A stretch of 64,000 nucleotides of DNA from Streptomyces sp. NBC_00775 (lineage in GTDB: Bacteria > Actinomycetota > Actinomycetes > Streptomycetales > Streptomycetaceae), in assembly GCF_036347135.1 (NCBI RefSeq), contig NZ_CP108938.1, forward strand, positions 1,364,001 to 1,428,000, read 5' to 3'. Below, piece by piece: positions 1-7,281 of this stretch. The notes beneath the pieces were generated by a model. That model worked only from the letters and a program-made list of their open reading frames with translations. It ran no database searches and was not told the DNA's origin. A program made the position numbers and the translations under genes. How positions within the stretch are numbered: the first letter of the stretch is position 1; each line of letters starts with the position of its first letter.

Positions 1-116
1 CCTGACTGGCCGTTCTCTATCCGTTCGTGTGCTCGGTCCGGTTCGAACAAGGTGCTGGATCGGGTGAGTTGGCCGGTGTCGGGGCATGAAGGAAGACACC
101 TCACGATGCCAACGAG

Positions 117-689
117 TCAAGCTGCGGCGACGAGTTCGGTGGGGAACGCGGTGCGTTCGTCGAACAGCTGGCGGTGTTGTAGGCAGTGGTAGAGCTGGCC
201 GATCATGCGGTTGAAGAGGTTGCGCTGGGCGGCGGCGTGCCAGTCGCCGCGCTCGCGTCGTCGCCGGTAGTGGGCGTTGGCTCCGGCGGATGCCCGGAGT
301 GAGGCGAAGGCCCAGAGGTAGCCGGCGTGATTGAGCCGGTCGTTCTTCACCCACCGCCGTGTGATGGACGACTTCTTGCCGGAGGCCCTGGTGATGGGCG
401 AGGAGCCGGCGTATGCCTTCAGGCCGCGGGCGTCGGCGAAGCGGGCGTGGTCGTCCCCGATCTCAGCCAGGATCCGGGCGGCGAGCTGGATACCGAGCCC
501 GGGGAAGCTCAGCAGGATCTCAGCGTCCGGATGCTGAGGGAACGCCTCTTCCACCGCCTCGGCGAGCTGGTCGGCGGCGGTGCAGGCGGCTTCCGGCTGA
601 ATAAGGAGGGCGAGCATCTGCTTGCCGAGCGCGTTCTCGACCAGCGGCTCCTGGACGGCCCCTGAAACGCTCAGCAGGTCGGTTTCGGC
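117..689 (-). pseudogene. IS110-family transposase, C-terminal remnant
   Basis: This encodes the C-terminal (transposase_20/IS116-IS110-IS902) half of an IS110-family transposase. Recognisable stretches are HPDAEILLSFPGLGIQLAAR, RFADARGLKAYAGSSPITRA and the following SGKKSSITRRWVKNDRL, ending at TGA (117-119). An ATG at 615-617 would give a 166-residue product. The same frame reads upstream with family-like sequence to about 689 and then meets two consecutive stops. The N-terminal DEDD (RuvC-like) domain that IS110 enzymes need is missing, and I found no trace of it further upstream. It is therefore most likely a decayed, inactive copy; a recent deletion cannot be excluded. Confidence 0.75.
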
Positions 690-1357
690 CAGGAACTATC
701 AATCCCGGGCCGTCACGCATCAGCCGTCCCGCCTGAAGACATTTCCGCAGGACATGATCACGAAAGGCGAACACCACCAGCAGCGAAGAATCCGCTGGCC
801 AGCCCCCGCCCCTGGCAGCCGACCACCGCCACTCAGTGCCTCTTCAGCGGCTCACCGGCCCAACTGCTCCCCGCGCCGCTCCCATCCGCAAGGCGAACCA
901 GCACGCGACCTCACACCACCCTGACCAGCGGCAACATGCTCAACAGCCTGAAAGGGTGCGGATTCGACCCGGATTCGCCCCGAGGGCCCAGACTCCAAAA
1001 CGAACAGTAGTTGACCTGCAGTGATGCTGAATCTTGCCGCTGTACCGAGCATCCACAGACAGAGGAGTATCACAATTGAAAGTAATTGGACATTATTGGG
1101 CGATTAACGCCACGCTGCGAGTAGTCACACTCGTCGTCGCCGCCTCCGGCTCCTCCGAGCGCGAACCGAATGGCCGCACCACGCGGCACTTCACTCTGGC
1201 GACTAGGGGCTGACAGAACAGGGCTCTGACCAGCCTCTTTACAGAAGCTCTTCCGCCTGGCAGAAGCCGCCTTGTCAAGCCGATGCAAGCGTCACGACCC
1301 TGATTCCAACCACGGCACGCGGGGCGACGACGCCCCGCCGACAGGGACGGAACCCCC
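690..1357. other. intergenic, no convincing gene
   Basis: About 670 bases lie between the IS110 remnant and the Rieske oxygenase. The short open frames here lack a credible start and ribosome-binding site and have no recognisable domain. Around 1070-1110 the sequence is AT-richer than its surroundings and has a small inverted repeat, CAATT (1073-1077) and AATTG (1084-1088). It is probably an insertion/deletion scar plus the promoter of the downstream oxygenase, but I cannot place that promoter. Confidence 0.4.
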
Positions 1358-2422
1358 ATGCCTCACACGACCGCCTTCGCCAGGAACCAGTGGTACGTCG
1401 CCGCCTACACGCACGAGGTGGGGCGCGAGTTGCTCGGCCGGACGATCCTCGGTGAGCCGCTCGTCTTCTACCGCGCCGAGGAGGACGGGACGGCCGTCGC
1501 GCTGTCCGACCGTTGTGTGCACCGCCGCTTCCCCCTCTCGGAGAGCCGGCTCGACGGCGACAGGATCGTGTGCGGGTATCACGGGTTCACGTATGACACG
1601 ACGGGTGCCTGCGTGTACGTGCCCGGGCAGAAGCGCATTCCGCGCACGGCCCGGGTCGCCTCGTACCCGGTCGTCGAGCAGGACTCGTTCGTCTGGGTGT
1701 GGATGGGCGACCCGGCGCTCGCCGACCCGCTCACCATCCCGCGCGCCCGGCACATGGACTCCCCGGACTGGACCACGGTCTGCGGCATGGAGCCCATCGA
1801 CGCCGACTACGGGCTGCTCGTCGACAACCTCCTCGACCTCTCCCACGAGACCTATCTGCACGGCGGCTACATCGGCACCCCCGAGGTCGCCGAGACGCCC
1901 ATCTCCACCGAGGTCGACGAGGGCGCGGGGATCGTGCGGGTCAGCCGGCACATGGCCGACGCCGAGTGTCCGCCGTTCTACGCCCGCTCGACCGGCATCG
2001 AAGGCCGCATCACGCGCTGGCAGGACATCGAGTACCACGCACCGTGTCTGTACCTGCTGCACAGCCGGATCGCGCCGGTCGGCGTGCTGCCCGAGGCGGA
2101 CGGCAGCGACCCGAACGCCTTCCACACCGAGATCACGTACGCCATCACGCCGTCCGCCGACGGCAAGGTGTACGACTTCTGGGCGGTCTCCCGGGACTTC
2201 GCCCGCGACGACGACGAAGTCACCACGTTCCTGCGGGACTTCAACCACACGGTCGTGATGCAGGACGTGGACGCGCTCAACCTGCTGCAGAAGACGCTCG
2301 GTTCGGAGCGGGCCGGGTACCAGGAGCTGAGCATCAACATCGACACCGGTGGTCTCGCCGCCCGCCGTATCCTCGCCCGGCTGGTCGAGGAGGGCGACAA
2401 GCCGATGGAGAAGGTCCAGTGA
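1358..2422 (+). CDS. vanA: Rieske oxygenase, vanillate O-demethylase oxygenase-like
   Basis: This is the terminal oxygenase of a two-component Rieske non-heme iron system of the VanA group, which typically O-demethylates vanillate-like methoxybenzoates to catechols. The 354-residue length fits the family. The Rieske cluster ligands are visible as C53-x-H55 and C72-x2-H75, the latter within RIVCGYHGFTYD. The mononuclear iron site is seen in NLLDLSHETYLHGG with H163 and H168. The stop overlaps the next start (GTGA), and a matching reductase lies 163 bases downstream, so oxygenase and reductase are co-expressed. VanA-type function is likely. The substrate is inferred; related members act on other methoxylated or carboxylated aromatics. 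Confidence 0.85.
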   Translation: MPHTTAFARNQWYVAAYTHEVGRELLGRTILGEPLVFYRAEEDGTAVALSDRCVHRRFPLSESRLDGDRIVCGYHGFTYDTTGACVYVPGQKRIPRTARVASYPVVEQDSFVWVWMGDPALADPLTIPRARHMDSPDWTTVCGMEPIDADYGLLVDNLLDLSHETYLHGGYIGTPEVAETPISTEVDEGAGIVRVSRHMADAECPPFYARSTGIEGRITRWQDIEYHAPCLYLLHSRIAPVGVLPEADGSDPNAFHTEITYAITPSADGKVYDFWAVSRDFARDDDEVTTFLRDFNHTVVMQDVDALNLLQKTLGSERAGYQELSINIDTGGLAARRILARLVEEGDKPMEKVQ

Positions 2423-2589
2423 CCAGCCGCACCGGCGAGATCTACCGCGTCGACTGGCTCCCCGGCACGGACGTCCTGCACGGCACCTGCCACTGCGGCG
2501 CCGAGCACACCGCCCAGGACCCGATCGAGATGTGGGAGTGGATGCTCGCCCACCCCGACGGACACGCACCACGAGGAAACGGGTCATGA
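2419..2589 (+). CDS. 56-aa Cys/His-rich protein between vanA and vanB
   Basis: A small open frame starts with GTG at 2419, inside the vanA stop (GTGA). It ends with TGA at 2587-2589, which overlaps the ATG of vanB (ATGA). Both junctions are therefore translationally coupled, which argues strongly that it is translated. The product has a central HGTCHCGAEH element (CxC flanked by His) that resembles a small metal-binding knuckle, then an acidic, Trp-rich PIEMWEWMLAHPDGH tail. It has no signal peptide or membrane segment. I do not recognise a characterised family. It could be a metal-binding accessory or assembly factor for the oxygenase or reductase, but that rests on position alone. Confidence 0.65.
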   Translation: MTSRTGEIYRVDWLPGTDVLHGTCHCGAEHTAQDPIEMWEWMLAHPDGHAPRGNGS

Positions 2590-3521
2590 CCTTGTACGAA
2601 GCCGAACTCGTCGTCGAGCGACGGGAGTCCGTGGCCGACGGCGTGCTCGCGCTCACCCTGCGCCACCCGCTGGGCGAGGAACTCCCCTCCTGGGAGGCGG
2701 GCGCCCACATCGACGTCGTCCTCGGGCCGGACCTGGAGCGCCAGTACTCGCTGTGCGGTGATCCGGCGGACCGCCGGGCGTGGCGCGTCGCGGTACTCCG
2801 GGAGCCCGACGGGCGCGGTGGATCGGCTTACGTCCATGGGCAGTTGGGTCAGGGCGACAAGGTGCGCGTCCGGGGGCCGCGCAACCACTTCGCCCTCAAG
2901 CCCGCCCCGCGGTACCGGTTCGTCGCGGGCGGTATCGGCATCACCCCGATCCTGCCGATGCTGGCCGCCGCGGAGGAGGCGGGCGCCGAGTGGACGCTGC
3001 TGTACGGCGGGCGGACGCGTGAATCCATGGCGTTCACCGAGGAGTTGGGCCGGTACGGGGACAGGGTGCGGATCGCTCCGCAGGACGAGACGGGGCTGCT
3101 GGACCTGGCTTCCGTGCTCGACGGGGTCCCCGAGGGCACGCTCGTCTACTGCTGTGGCCCCGGGGCTCTTCTCGACGCGGTGGAGGAACGCTGCCCCGCC
3201 GGCGTGCTGCACGTCGAGCGCTTCCAGCCGAAGGCTCAAGAGGCGGGCGGGAACACCGAGTTCGAAGTGGTCCTGGAACGCTCGGGGCAGACGCTGACCG
3301 TTACGTCGGACGCCTCCGTCCTCGACACCGTGCGGGCCGCCGGAGTCGAGGTGCTCTTCTCCTGCACCGAGGGCACCTGCGGGACCTGCGAGACCGACAT
3401 ACTCGAAGGGACTCCGGAGCACCGGGACTCGGTGCTCACCGACGAGGAGCGGGAGGCGGGCGAGACCATGCTCATCTGTGTCTCGCGGTGTCTCGGGAAG
3501 CGGCTCGTGCTGGACCTGTGA
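2586..3521 (+). CDS. vanB: Phthalate-dioxygenase-type reductase, VanB-like
   Basis: This is the electron-transfer partner of the upstream oxygenase. It moves electrons from NAD(P)H through flavin and a [2Fe-2S] cluster to the Rieske centre. The 311-residue protein has the order flavin-binding (RQYSLCGDP near residue 55), nucleotide-binding (VAGGIGITPILPML near residue 115, CCGPGALLD near 190) and a C-terminal plant-type ferredoxin domain. All four cluster cysteines are present at C260, C265, C268 and C298 (CX4CX2CX29C). The ATG at 2586 overlaps the stop of the small upstream gene and fits the family's N-terminus better than upstream in-frame codons. Family assignment is firm; the electron acceptor is inferred from context. 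Confidence 0.85.
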   Translation: MTLYEAELVVERRESVADGVLALTLRHPLGEELPSWEAGAHIDVVLGPDLERQYSLCGDPADRRAWRVAVLREPDGRGGSAYVHGQLGQGDKVRVRGPRNHFALKPAPRYRFVAGGIGITPILPMLAAAEEAGAEWTLLYGGRTRESMAFTEELGRYGDRVRIAPQDETGLLDLASVLDGVPEGTLVYCCGPGALLDAVEERCPAGVLHVERFQPKAQEAGGNTEFEVVLERSGQTLTVTSDASVLDTVRAAGVEVLFSCTEGTCGTCETDILEGTPEHRDSVLTDEEREAGETMLICVSRCLGKRLVLDL

Positions 3522-3805
3522 GCCGCAGGTCCTGAAGGTCCGCGGCGGGCGGGCCGGGCGCCGATCTCCTCGTCCGGCGGATGGAAAACGGCGGGCCGCC
3601 GCGCGGGCCAGGTCGCAGGCGCGCGACCTCACTGAGCGTCAGTTCCGGGTGGTCGGCGCCGAACGCGCGGATGACAGCAGGCCACGTTCGAAGGACCGGA
3701 CGAAGTGGGGCGCGCGGACTGCCGCGGCATCATCGCCTCCCGATGGGCTTCCGATGGACACAACGCGCTCTCGGTACACGTCAAGAGCGCACTTCCGTAA
3801 CTGTC
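3522..3805. other. intergenic, nothing recognised
   Basis: This GC-rich stretch of about 280 bases lies between vanB and the promoter region of the next transporter operon. I see no gene with a credible start, no clear hairpin terminator and no repeat. The operator and promoter candidates of the downstream operon begin at 3806. Confidence 0.35.
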
Positions 3806-3817
3806 AACAATATTGTT
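3806..3817. promoter_or_regulatory. perfect palindrome AACAATATTGTT, likely operator
   Basis: This is a 12-bp perfect AT-rich palindrome in an otherwise very GC-rich context, ending 11 bases before a candidate -35 box. Its placement suits a repressor or activator site for the ABC importer operon. No regulator gene is adjacent. A similar 11-bp palindrome (ACAATAATTGT) lies at 62604-62614 in front of a MarR gene in this window. Confidence 0.5.
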
Positions 3818-3828
3818 AGCCAAAGCCA

Positions 3829-3858
3829 TTGACCCCCGCCGTACGGGGGATCTACCTT
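3829..3858 (+). promoter_or_regulatory. candidate sigma-70-type promoter of the ABC importer operon
   Basis: A TTGACC (3829-3834) and a TACCTT (3853-3858) are separated by 18 bases. A hairpin with arms CCCCCG (3833-3838) and CGGGGG (3844-3849) sits within the spacer. Transcription from here would give a leader of about 60 bases before the ATG at 3925. Confidence 0.4.
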
Positions 3859-3924
3859 CCGCTGAGCACCAGTTGCGGTGTGCGCACAACCTGTCGGAAC
3901 ACTGTCGTCTGCACAGGAGGAGCC

Positions 3925-4896
3925 ATGCGTCGTCTGCTCGCCGGTCTCGCGGTCGGAGCTTTCCTGGTCGCCACCTCGGCCTGCGGTTCGTCCGACGGCG
4001 GTGGCGCCTCGGACAAGAACTCGTCGTCCGGCGGGACCACCACCGTCAAGGTGGGGGTCATCCCCATCGTCGATGTCGCCCCCCTCTATCTCGGCCAGAA
4101 AGAGGGCTTCTACAGCAAGCGCGGCCTGAAACTGTCCATGACGACCGCACAGGGCGGCGCGGCCATCGTGCCGGGTGTCGTCAGCGGCCAGTTCCAGTTC
4201 GGCTTCTCCAACATGACCTCGCTGATGCTCGCCCAGTCCCAGAACGTTCCGGTGCAGGCCATCGCCAACGGCGTCGCCTCAACCGGCGTCTCGGGCAAGG
4301 ACTTCGGGGCCGTCGTGGTCAAGAAGGGCAGCAGCCTCAAGTCGGCGAAGGAGCTGGAGGGCAAGAAGGTCGCGGTCAACACGCTCAAGAACATCAACGA
4401 GACCGCGGTACGCGAGTCGGTGCGCAAGGCGGGCGGCGACCCGGACAAGGTGAAGTTCGTCGAGCTCGCCTTCGACCAGATGCCCGCCGCCCTCGACAAG
4501 GGCCAGATCGACGCCGCCATGGCCGTCGAACCCGCGCTCACCACCATGCTGGACCAGGGCGCCACCCAGATCGCCTGGCCGCTGGTCGACGTCGCGCAGA
4601 ACCTCACCGTCGCCATGTACTTCACATCGACGACGTACGCGACGAAGAACCCGGACGTGGTGAAGAAGTTCCAGGAAGCCACCGCGGAGTCCCTGGCCTA
4701 CGCCGACGCCCACCCGGACGAGGTCCGCCAGATCGTCTCCACCTACACCCAGGTCCCGTCCACGGTGCTGGCCAAGGTGATCCTGCCCAAGTGGCCGGCC
4801 GACGCGAACCGTTCCTCGATCGAGGCGCTGGAGAAGCTGAGCGAGACGGACGGCCTCTTCAAGACGGCCCCCGACCTGGACAAGCTGCTCCCGTGA
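3925..4896 (+). CDS. ABC importer substrate-binding lipoprotein (SsuA/NMT1-like)
   Basis: This is the extracytoplasmic binding protein of a sulfonate/nitrate/taurine-class ABC importer. The ATG at 3925 is chosen because it follows an AGGAGG box and starts a textbook lipoprotein signal (MRRLLAGLAVGAFLVATSAC, Cys20 lipidated). The mature protein begins with PIVDVAPLYLGQKEGFYSKR, typical of the NMT1/SsuA fold. At 323 residues its length is normal. It is followed without a gap by two permeases and an ATPase, all joined by GTGA overlaps or short spacing. Its position next to vanAB suggests an aromatic-acid or sulfonate substrate, but nothing in the sequence settles this. Confidence 0.8.
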   Translation: MRRLLAGLAVGAFLVATSACGSSDGGGASDKNSSSGGTTTVKVGVIPIVDVAPLYLGQKEGFYSKRGLKLSMTTAQGGAAIVPGVVSGQFQFGFSNMTSLMLAQSQNVPVQAIANGVASTGVSGKDFGAVVVKKGSSLKSAKELEGKKVAVNTLKNINETAVRESVRKAGGDPDKVKFVELAFDQMPAALDKGQIDAAMAVEPALTTMLDQGATQIAWPLVDVAQNLTVAMYFTSTTYATKNPDVVKKFQEATAESLAYADAHPDEVRQIVSTYTQVPSTVLAKVILPKWPADANRSSIEALEKLSETDGLFKTAPDLDKLLP

Positions 4897-5666
4897 AAGG
4901 ACTGAACACCGCACTCGGTGCGGCCGGACTCGCGGCCTTCCTCGCCCTCGGCGAGGTCGTGCCGCGCGTCGGCATCGTCAAGGAGGCCTACTTCCCGCCG
5001 ACCAGCCGAATCGCGTCCGCGTTCTGGGACGAGATCAAGGACGGTGCGTTCTGGTCGGCGCTCGGCGACACGCTCACCGGCTGGGCCCTGGGCCTGGCGA
5101 TCGCCGTCGGCGCGGGCATCATCGTGGGCGTACTGGTCTCCGTCGTCCCATATCTGCGCGAGGCGACGGCCTCGACGATCGAGTTCCTGCGCCCGATCCC
5201 GTCGGTCGCCCTGATCCCGCTGGCGGTGCTGCTGTACGGCACCGAACTGAAGTCGGTCCTGTTGCTCGTCGTGTACGCCTCGTTCTGGCAGATCCTGATC
5301 CAGGTCCTCTACGGCGTCCAGGACGTCGACCCGGTCGCCGAGGAGACGGCACGGTCGTACGGTCTCGGCACCTGGGCCCGGGTCCGGCATGTGCTGTGGC
5401 CGTCCGCGCTGCCGTATGTCATGACGGGCGTGCGGCTGGCGGCGGCCGTCGCGCTGATTCTCACCATCACCGCCGAACTGGTCATCGGGGCACCGGGGTT
5501 GGGCAAGACCATCGCCGTCGCGCAGACCTCGCAGGCCGTGCCCGAGATGTACGCCCTGATCGTGGTGACCGGTCTGCTCGGGCTGCTCATCAACGTGGGC
5601 GCGCGTACGGTGGAGCGGCGGGCGCTGGCCTGGCACCAGTCGGTGCGCGGGGAGGTGGCGGTGTGA
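4893..5666 (+). CDS. ABC importer permease (SsuC-like) 1
   Basis: This is a 257-residue inner-membrane permease with about six transmembrane helices. It carries the BPD_transp_1 EAA loop (EETARSYGLGTWARVRHVLW, near residues 150-170) that contacts the ATPase. GTG at 4893 overlaps the stop of the binding protein, showing translational coupling. It pairs with a second permease directly downstream, so the channel is probably a heterodimer; many SsuABC/TauABC systems use a single permease. Confidence 0.8.
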   Translation: MKGLNTALGAAGLAAFLALGEVVPRVGIVKEAYFPPTSRIASAFWDEIKDGAFWSALGDTLTGWALGLAIAVGAGIIVGVLVSVVPYLREATASTIEFLRPIPSVALIPLAVLLYGTELKSVLLLVVYASFWQILIQVLYGVQDVDPVAEETARSYGLGTWARVRHVLWPSALPYVMTGVRLAAAVALILTITAELVIGAPGLGKTIAVAQTSQAVPEMYALIVVTGLLGLLINVGARTVERRALAWHQSVRGEVAV

Positions 5667-6442
5667 GGCGGGCTCTGATCCGGCTGCTGTTCGTGGTCGC
5701 GCTGCCGGCCGTGCTGATCGCCGTCTGGTGGCTGGCGTCGGACGGCAGCACCAATGTGTTCTGGCCGCCGCTGCGGACGATCCTGAAGACTTTCCCGGAC
5801 GTGTGGACCGCCGACCGATTCACGACGGACGTCGTGCCCAGCGTCCTGCGGCTGTCGGCGGGTTACGCCCTGGCGGCCGTCGCCGGGGTCGCGCTCGGCA
5901 CGGTGATCGGCTCGTACCGGCGGGTGCGGGCGGTGTGCGAACCGGTCCTGGAGTTCCTGCGGGCTGTGCCGCCGCCGGTGCTGGTCCCGGTCATCATGCT
6001 GTTCGCGGGCATCGGCGACACGATGAAGATCGTGGTCATCGCGAGCGGCTGCGTCTGGCCCGTCCTCCTCAACACGGTCGAGGGCGTGCGCGCGGTCGAC
6101 CCGGTGATGAAGGAGACGGCCCAGTCCTACGGCATCACGGGCCTCTCCCGGCTGCGGACCCTGGTGCTGCGCTCGGCCAGCCCGCAGATCTTCGCGGGAC
6201 TGCGCCAGGCACTGTCCATCGGGATCATCCTGATGGTCATCAGCGAGATGTTCGCGGCCAGCGACGGACTGGGCTTCACCATCGTCCAGTTCCAGCGCAG
6301 TTTCGCGATCCCCGACATGTGGACCGGCATCCTCGTCCTCGGTCTCCTCGGATTCCTGCTCTCCGTCGTCTTCCAGGTGGTCGAGCGGCGGGTGCTCGGC
6401 TGGTACCACGGGCTGCGCGCCGCCACCCGCCGGTCCCCGTGA
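5663..6442 (+). CDS. ABC importer permease (SsuC-like) 2
   Basis: This is the second permease of the importer, 259 residues. An N-terminal hydrophobic helix begins at residue 8 and several more follow. The EAA-type coupling loop is KETAQSYGITGLSRLRTLVL. GTG at 5663 overlaps the stop of permease 1. Sequence divergence from permease 1 suggests an old duplication with specialised roles. The two-permease arrangement is seen in some pyrimidine-precursor, phthalate and aromatic importers of this superfamily. Confidence 0.8.
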   Translation: MRRALIRLLFVVALPAVLIAVWWLASDGSTNVFWPPLRTILKTFPDVWTADRFTTDVVPSVLRLSAGYALAAVAGVALGTVIGSYRRVRAVCEPVLEFLRAVPPPVLVPVIMLFAGIGDTMKIVVIASGCVWPVLLNTVEGVRAVDPVMKETAQSYGITGLSRLRTLVLRSASPQIFAGLRQALSIGIILMVISEMFAASDGLGFTIVQFQRSFAIPDMWTGILVLGLLGFLLSVVFQVVERRVLGWYHGLRAATRRSP

Positions 6443-6462
6443 ACATCGTGAAAGGGCGGTCC

Positions 6463-7281
6463 ATGCTCGACGTACGCGGCCTGAACAAGGTCTACGAGGG
6501 TTCCGGACGCCGGGTGGAGGCGGTCCGGGACCTCACCTTCACCGTCGAAGCCGGCGAACTCGTCTGTCTCGTCGGCCCGTCGGGCTGCGGCAAGACGACC
6601 CTGCTGAAGTGCATGGGCGGACTGCTCACACCGACGGCGGGCGAAGTGCTGCTGGCTGGGCGGAAGGTGAACGGTCCGCCGCCCGGGATGGCGTTCGTGT
6701 TCCAGGAGTACGGGCGCAGCCTCTTCCCCTGGATGCGGGTCGGCGAGAACGTCGAACTCCCCTTGAAGCAGAAGGACTTGAGCAAGGCGCGGCGGCGCGA
6801 GCTGGTCGCGGACGCGCTGGAGTCGGTCGGGCTCACGGATGCCGCCGGGGCGTATCCGTGGCAGCTGTCCGGCGGTATGCAGCAGCGGGTCGCGATCGCC
6901 CGCGCGCTGGCGTACGAGCCCGATGTCCTGCTGATGGACGAGCCGTTCGCGGCGGTCGACGCGCAGACCCGCGCCGATCTGGAGGATCTCGTACGGGGGC
7001 TGTGGCGGGAGCGCGGGATCACGATCCTGTTCGTGACGCACGACATCGACGAGGCCGTGTACCTGGGCGAGCGTGTGGTCGTCCTCTCCGCCTCCCCGAC
7101 CGTCGTGCAGGAGCAGCTGAAGGTCGATCTGCCCGTCGAGCGGGACCAGTTGCACACCCGGGTGGCCCCGCGCTTCGCCGAGCTGCGGACCCATGTGTAC
7201 GAGCAGATCCAGTCGGCGAAGCGCGGGACTCTCCCGGTTCAGGACAGGCTCACGAAGTCAGATACGCCTCCACCTCACTGA
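6463..7281 (+). CDS. ABC importer ATPase (SsuB/TauB-like)
   Basis: This is the nucleotide-binding subunit of the preceding importer. It has Walker A GPSGCGKTT, the Q-loop FVFQEYGRSLFPW, the signature LSGGMQQR, Walker B VLLMDEPFAAVD and the H-loop FVTHDIDEAV. I chose the ATG at 6463 because AAAGGG lies at a good distance and the product begins with the usual MLDVRGLNKVYEG. A GTG at 6439 that overlaps the permease stop would add eight residues. The 3' end overlaps the end of the convergent glucanase gene by 32 bases, so no terminator separates them. Confidence 0.85.
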   Translation: MLDVRGLNKVYEGSGRRVEAVRDLTFTVEAGELVCLVGPSGCGKTTLLKCMGGLLTPTAGEVLLAGRKVNGPPPGMAFVFQEYGRSLFPWMRVGENVELPLKQKDLSKARRRELVADALESVGLTDAAGAYPWQLSGGMQQRVAIARALAYEPDVLLMDEPFAAVDAQTRADLEDLVRGLWRERGITILFVTHDIDEAVYLGERVVVLSASPTVVQEQLKVDLPVERDQLHTRVAPRFAELRTHVYEQIQSAKRGTLPVQDRLTKSDTPPPH

